A DNA stretch of 64,000 bases from VRUE01 sp035605695. Lineage in GTDB: Bacteria > Actinomycetota > Thermoleophilia > Solirubrobacterales > 70-9. The stretch is taken from assembly GCA_035605695.1 (NCBI GenBank), contig DATNGZ010000040.1, positions 3,628 through 67,627 on the forward strand, in the 5' to 3' direction. Position 1 is the stretch's first letter. Every line of letters begins with the position of its first letter. Shown piece by piece: positions 62,192 through 64,000 of the stretch. Below the pieces are notes generated by a model. That model saw only the letters and a program-made list of their open reading frames with translations, had not been told where the DNA came from and did no database searches. A program made the position numbers and the translations under genes.

Positions 62192-63041
62192 GAATCGCGA
62201 GGCGACTGAGGCCTGGAGCGGGCCGCTGTTCGAGTGTTTCGTGCAGTACCGCGATCTCGTCGCTGGCGGGCTGGGCGCGCATGGGGAGGCAGCGCTTGCG
62301 GCACATCCGCCTCGGCCTAACGACCGCGTCGTCGACCTTGGCTGCGGCTTCGGCGACACGACCCTACGGCTGGCCGAGTTGATTGGTCCCGGTGGAGACG
62401 CGCTTGGCATTGACGTCTCCGAGCCCTTCATCGAGATGGCCCGCAAGGAGACGGGGGAGGCCGATGTTGCGAACATTCGCTTTGCCGTCGGCGACGTGCA
62501 GATAACCGAGTTCGAAGAGAGTTTCGACTACGCCTTCTCGCGGATGGGGATTATGTTCTTCGCCAACCCCGTGCAGGCGCTGCGCAACGTGTGCAAGGCG
62601 CTCACGCCGGGGGGCCGGCTCTGCGCCGTGGTCTGGCGCCGCAAGCTCGACAACGAATGGGTTCGCCGCGCCGAGCTCGTCGTCGACCAATATCTCGACC
62701 ACCCGGAGGAGACCGACCAGCCCACCTGCGGGCCGGGGCCCTTCTCGATGGCCAACGCCGACACGGTCAGCGAGCAGCTGACGATCGCCGGCTTCGAGGA
62801 GGTGAGCTTTCAGCGCTGCGACCTGCCACTGAAGATCGGCAACGACCTCGACCACGCGGTCGAGTTCAACATGGCGCTCGGCCCAGCCGGCGAGGTGCTG
62901 CGACTGTGGGAAGACCGGATCGACGAGATCAAGCCGAAGATCGCCGCCGACCTGCGCGAGGCCCTGGCCGAGTTCGACGGCCCCGACGGCGTCTACGCCC
63001 CGGCCTCGACCTGGATCATCTCCGCCCGCGCCCCTGCCTGA
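62163..63041 (+). CDS. SAM-dependent class I methyltransferase
   Basis: About 292 residues. SAM site VVDLGCGFGDTTLRLAELIG (motif I), acidic LGIDVSEPFIEMA, DYAFSRMGIMFFANP and LTPGGRLCAVVWRRKLDNEW are those of the UbiE/COQ5-like methyltransferases. ATG 62163 is chosen over 62172, whose GGAGGG would be only one base away. The start lies within the preceding gene. The substrate is unknown. Palindromic repeat A copy 2 begins one base after the stop. Confidence 0.88.
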   Translation: MEGMGAPAAENREATEAWSGPLFECFVQYRDLVAGGLGAHGEAALAAHPPRPNDRVVDLGCGFGDTTLRLAELIGPGGDALGIDVSEPFIEMARKETGEADVANIRFAVGDVQITEFEESFDYAFSRMGIMFFANPVQALRNVCKALTPGGRLCAVVWRRKLDNEWVRRAELVVDQYLDHPEETDQPTCGPGPFSMANADTVSEQLTIAGFEEVSFQRCDLPLKIGNDLDHAVEFNMALGPAGEVLRLWEDRIDEIKPKIAADLREALAEFDGPDGVYAPASTWIISARAPA

Positions 63042-63042
63042 T

Positions 63043-63095
63043 CCGAACTGCATCCAATTCTCATCCCGACAGATAGGGAATTTGATGCAGTTCGG
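63043..63095. repeat. Palindromic repeat family A, copy 2 (53 bp)
   Basis: Arms 63043-63059 (CCGAACTGCATCCAATT) and 63079-63095 pair with one mismatch around a 19-nt loop. Arms are the same as in copy 1 at 7313 apart from that base, and the loop matches copy 1 in reverse complement, so the copy is inverted. Confidence 0.8.
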
Positions 63096-63112
63096 GCATA
63101 TAGCCTGTCTCT

Positions 63113-64000
63113 ATGGCCGACGCCGCTTCCACCGAATCGATCGCACCGCGTTTGGCCTCTGTCCGCGAGCAGCTGTCCCTGCTCTCGGACTACCTTTGAC
63201 CCCGCTGGGCTGGAAGCCGAGGCGGAGCGGCTCGAGGGGGAGATGCAGCGGCCCGGTTTCTGGGATGACCAGGAAACGGCCGCGCGGATTTCCGCCGCGC
63301 ACGCCCGCGCGCAGCGCCGGCTGAAGACCTTCCGCGGGCTCGAGTCCGACGTCGCCGACCTCGGTGACCTGGCTGAGATGGCGGCCGAAGACGAGGAGAT
63401 GGCGGCCGAGCTGACCGCGCAGCTCTCCTCGGCCGAGCGCCGCCTCGCCGGGCTGGAAGAGGCGCGGCTGTTCAGCGGTGAGTACGACGCTGGCGACGCC
63501 GTCGTCACCGTCCACGCCGGCGCCGGCGGCACCGACTCGCAGGACTGGGCCGAGATGCTGCTGCGGATGTACCTGCGCTGGGCCGAGCGGCGCGGCTTCG
63601 AGGTCGAGATGAAGGAGGCCTCGGCGGGGGAGGAGGCCGGCCTCAAGTCGGCGACCTTCATCGCCCGGGGCGAGAACGCCTACGGGCTGTTCGCCGCCGA
63701 GCGCGGCGTCCACAGGCTGGTGCGGATCTCACCGTTCGACTCCTCGGCGCGACGCCACACCAGCTTCGCCCAGGTCGACGTCGGGCCGCTCGTCGACGAG
63801 GGCGTCGAGGTCGAGATCGACGACGCCGACCTGCGGATCGACACCTACCGCGCCTCCGGCGCCGGCGGCCAGCACGTCAACAAGACCGACTCCGCCGTCC
63901 GCCTCACCTACGTTCCGACCGGGATCGTCGTCCAATGCCAGAACGAGCGCTCGCAGACGCAGAACAAGGCGACCGCGATGCAGATGCTCCGGGCCCGCCC
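63113..64000 (+). CDS. prfB: Peptide chain release factor 2 with programmed +1 frameshift (3' end outside window)
   Basis: The gene starts at ATG 63113 with 28 codons ending ...SDYL, then TGA at 63197-63199. A +1 shift at CTT TGAC continues in the next frame from GAC 63198 (DPAGLEAEAERLEGEMQRP) to the end of the window. The shifted part contains TVHAGAGGTDSQDWAEML and the GGQ loop ASGAGGQHVNKTDSAVR. RF2 reads UGA and UAA; low RF2 lets the ribosome pause at its own UGA and shift, which makes the gene self-regulating. The window ends about 35 residues after the GGQ loop. Confidence 0.94.
63194..63200 (+). promoter_or_regulatory. prfB programmed frameshift site
   Basis: CTTTGAC, the conserved slippery sequence of bacterial prfB, with in-frame UGA at 63197-63199. 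The internal Shine-Dalgarno expected a few bases upstream (AGGGGG in E. coli) is poor here: the sequence before it is CTCTCGGACTAC. Confidence 0.9.

Noticed and set aside
63082..63324. 80-codon frame over the start of prfB
   Set aside because: It runs through the repeat A arm and the wrong frame of RF2; the prfB start plus CTTTGAC shift explains the region.

Overview
The window is dense, high-GC bacterial chromosome. Many genes start with GTG or TTG, and 4-nt start/stop overlaps (ATGA, GTGA, TTGA) are frequent. DipZ, MlaE/YrbE-type permeases, a MutA-like/B12 pair, ETF-QO, LCP, DUF1385, and the orders rpmE-DUF1385-prfA-prmC-YrdC and glyA-(WecA/MraY-like)-atp together suggest an actinobacterium, plausibly of the Thermoleophilia/Solirubrobacterales type. 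That placement is inference from gene content; no rRNA or tRNA gene is present to confirm it.

Layout. 1-3.9 kb: end of a PRC-barrel-like gene, a small His/Met-rich lipoprotein, DipZ thiol-disulfide transporter and a two-component system. 3.9-17.6 kb: mostly acyl-CoA catabolism: acyl-CoA dehydrogenase, aldehyde dehydrogenase with an HxlR regulator, thioesterase, thiolase, a split B12 mutase, EtfBA and ETF-QO, which together carry electrons from acyl-CoA oxidation to quinone; leucyl aminopeptidase and a HAD hydrolase lie among them. 17.7-22.8 kb: a multi-pass membrane protein, then an operon of sugar aminotransferase, an epimerase-glycosyltransferase fusion and a polysaccharide deacetylase. 23-26 kb: alpha/beta hydrolase divergent from a TetR regulator, and a membrane diguanylate cyclase. 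26-31 kb: translation genes (rpmE, prfA, prmC, YrdC). 30.5-33.6 kb: GntR regulator with two MlaE-like permeases, and a lysyl-oxidase-like secreted protein. 33.6-44.4 kb: glyA, DUF354, a WecA/MraY-like enzyme and the complete F1Fo ATP synthase operon. 44.5-57.7 kb: GST, M20 peptidase, and a surface-polysaccharide cluster (LCP, UDP-glucose dehydrogenase with an intein, two NDP-sugar pyrophosphorylases, sugar-phosphate isomerase) interrupted at 52.7-56.7 kb by a four-gene accessory island. 57.7-64 kb: ComF, HPF, SecA, NTF2-like protein, methyltransferase and prfB with its programmed frameshift (cut by the window end).

Most unusual content: (1) the island, whose central gene fuses a Ser/Thr kinase with an atypical DFD motif to a TIM-barrel-like C-terminal region carrying a TGT-like CxCxxC motif, next to a membrane-anchored protein and two ribbon-helix-helix-like proteins; (2) an intein placed immediately before the catalytic cysteine of UDP-glucose dehydrogenase; (3) dispersed palindromic elements: a 53-bp family in two inverted copies, a 50-bp family in three copies, and a 45-bp palindrome in frame inside prmC; (4) long nested hairpins directly after stop codons; (5) the epimerase-glycosyltransferase fusion operon. 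No CRISPR array, IS element, rRNA or complete tRNA was seen.
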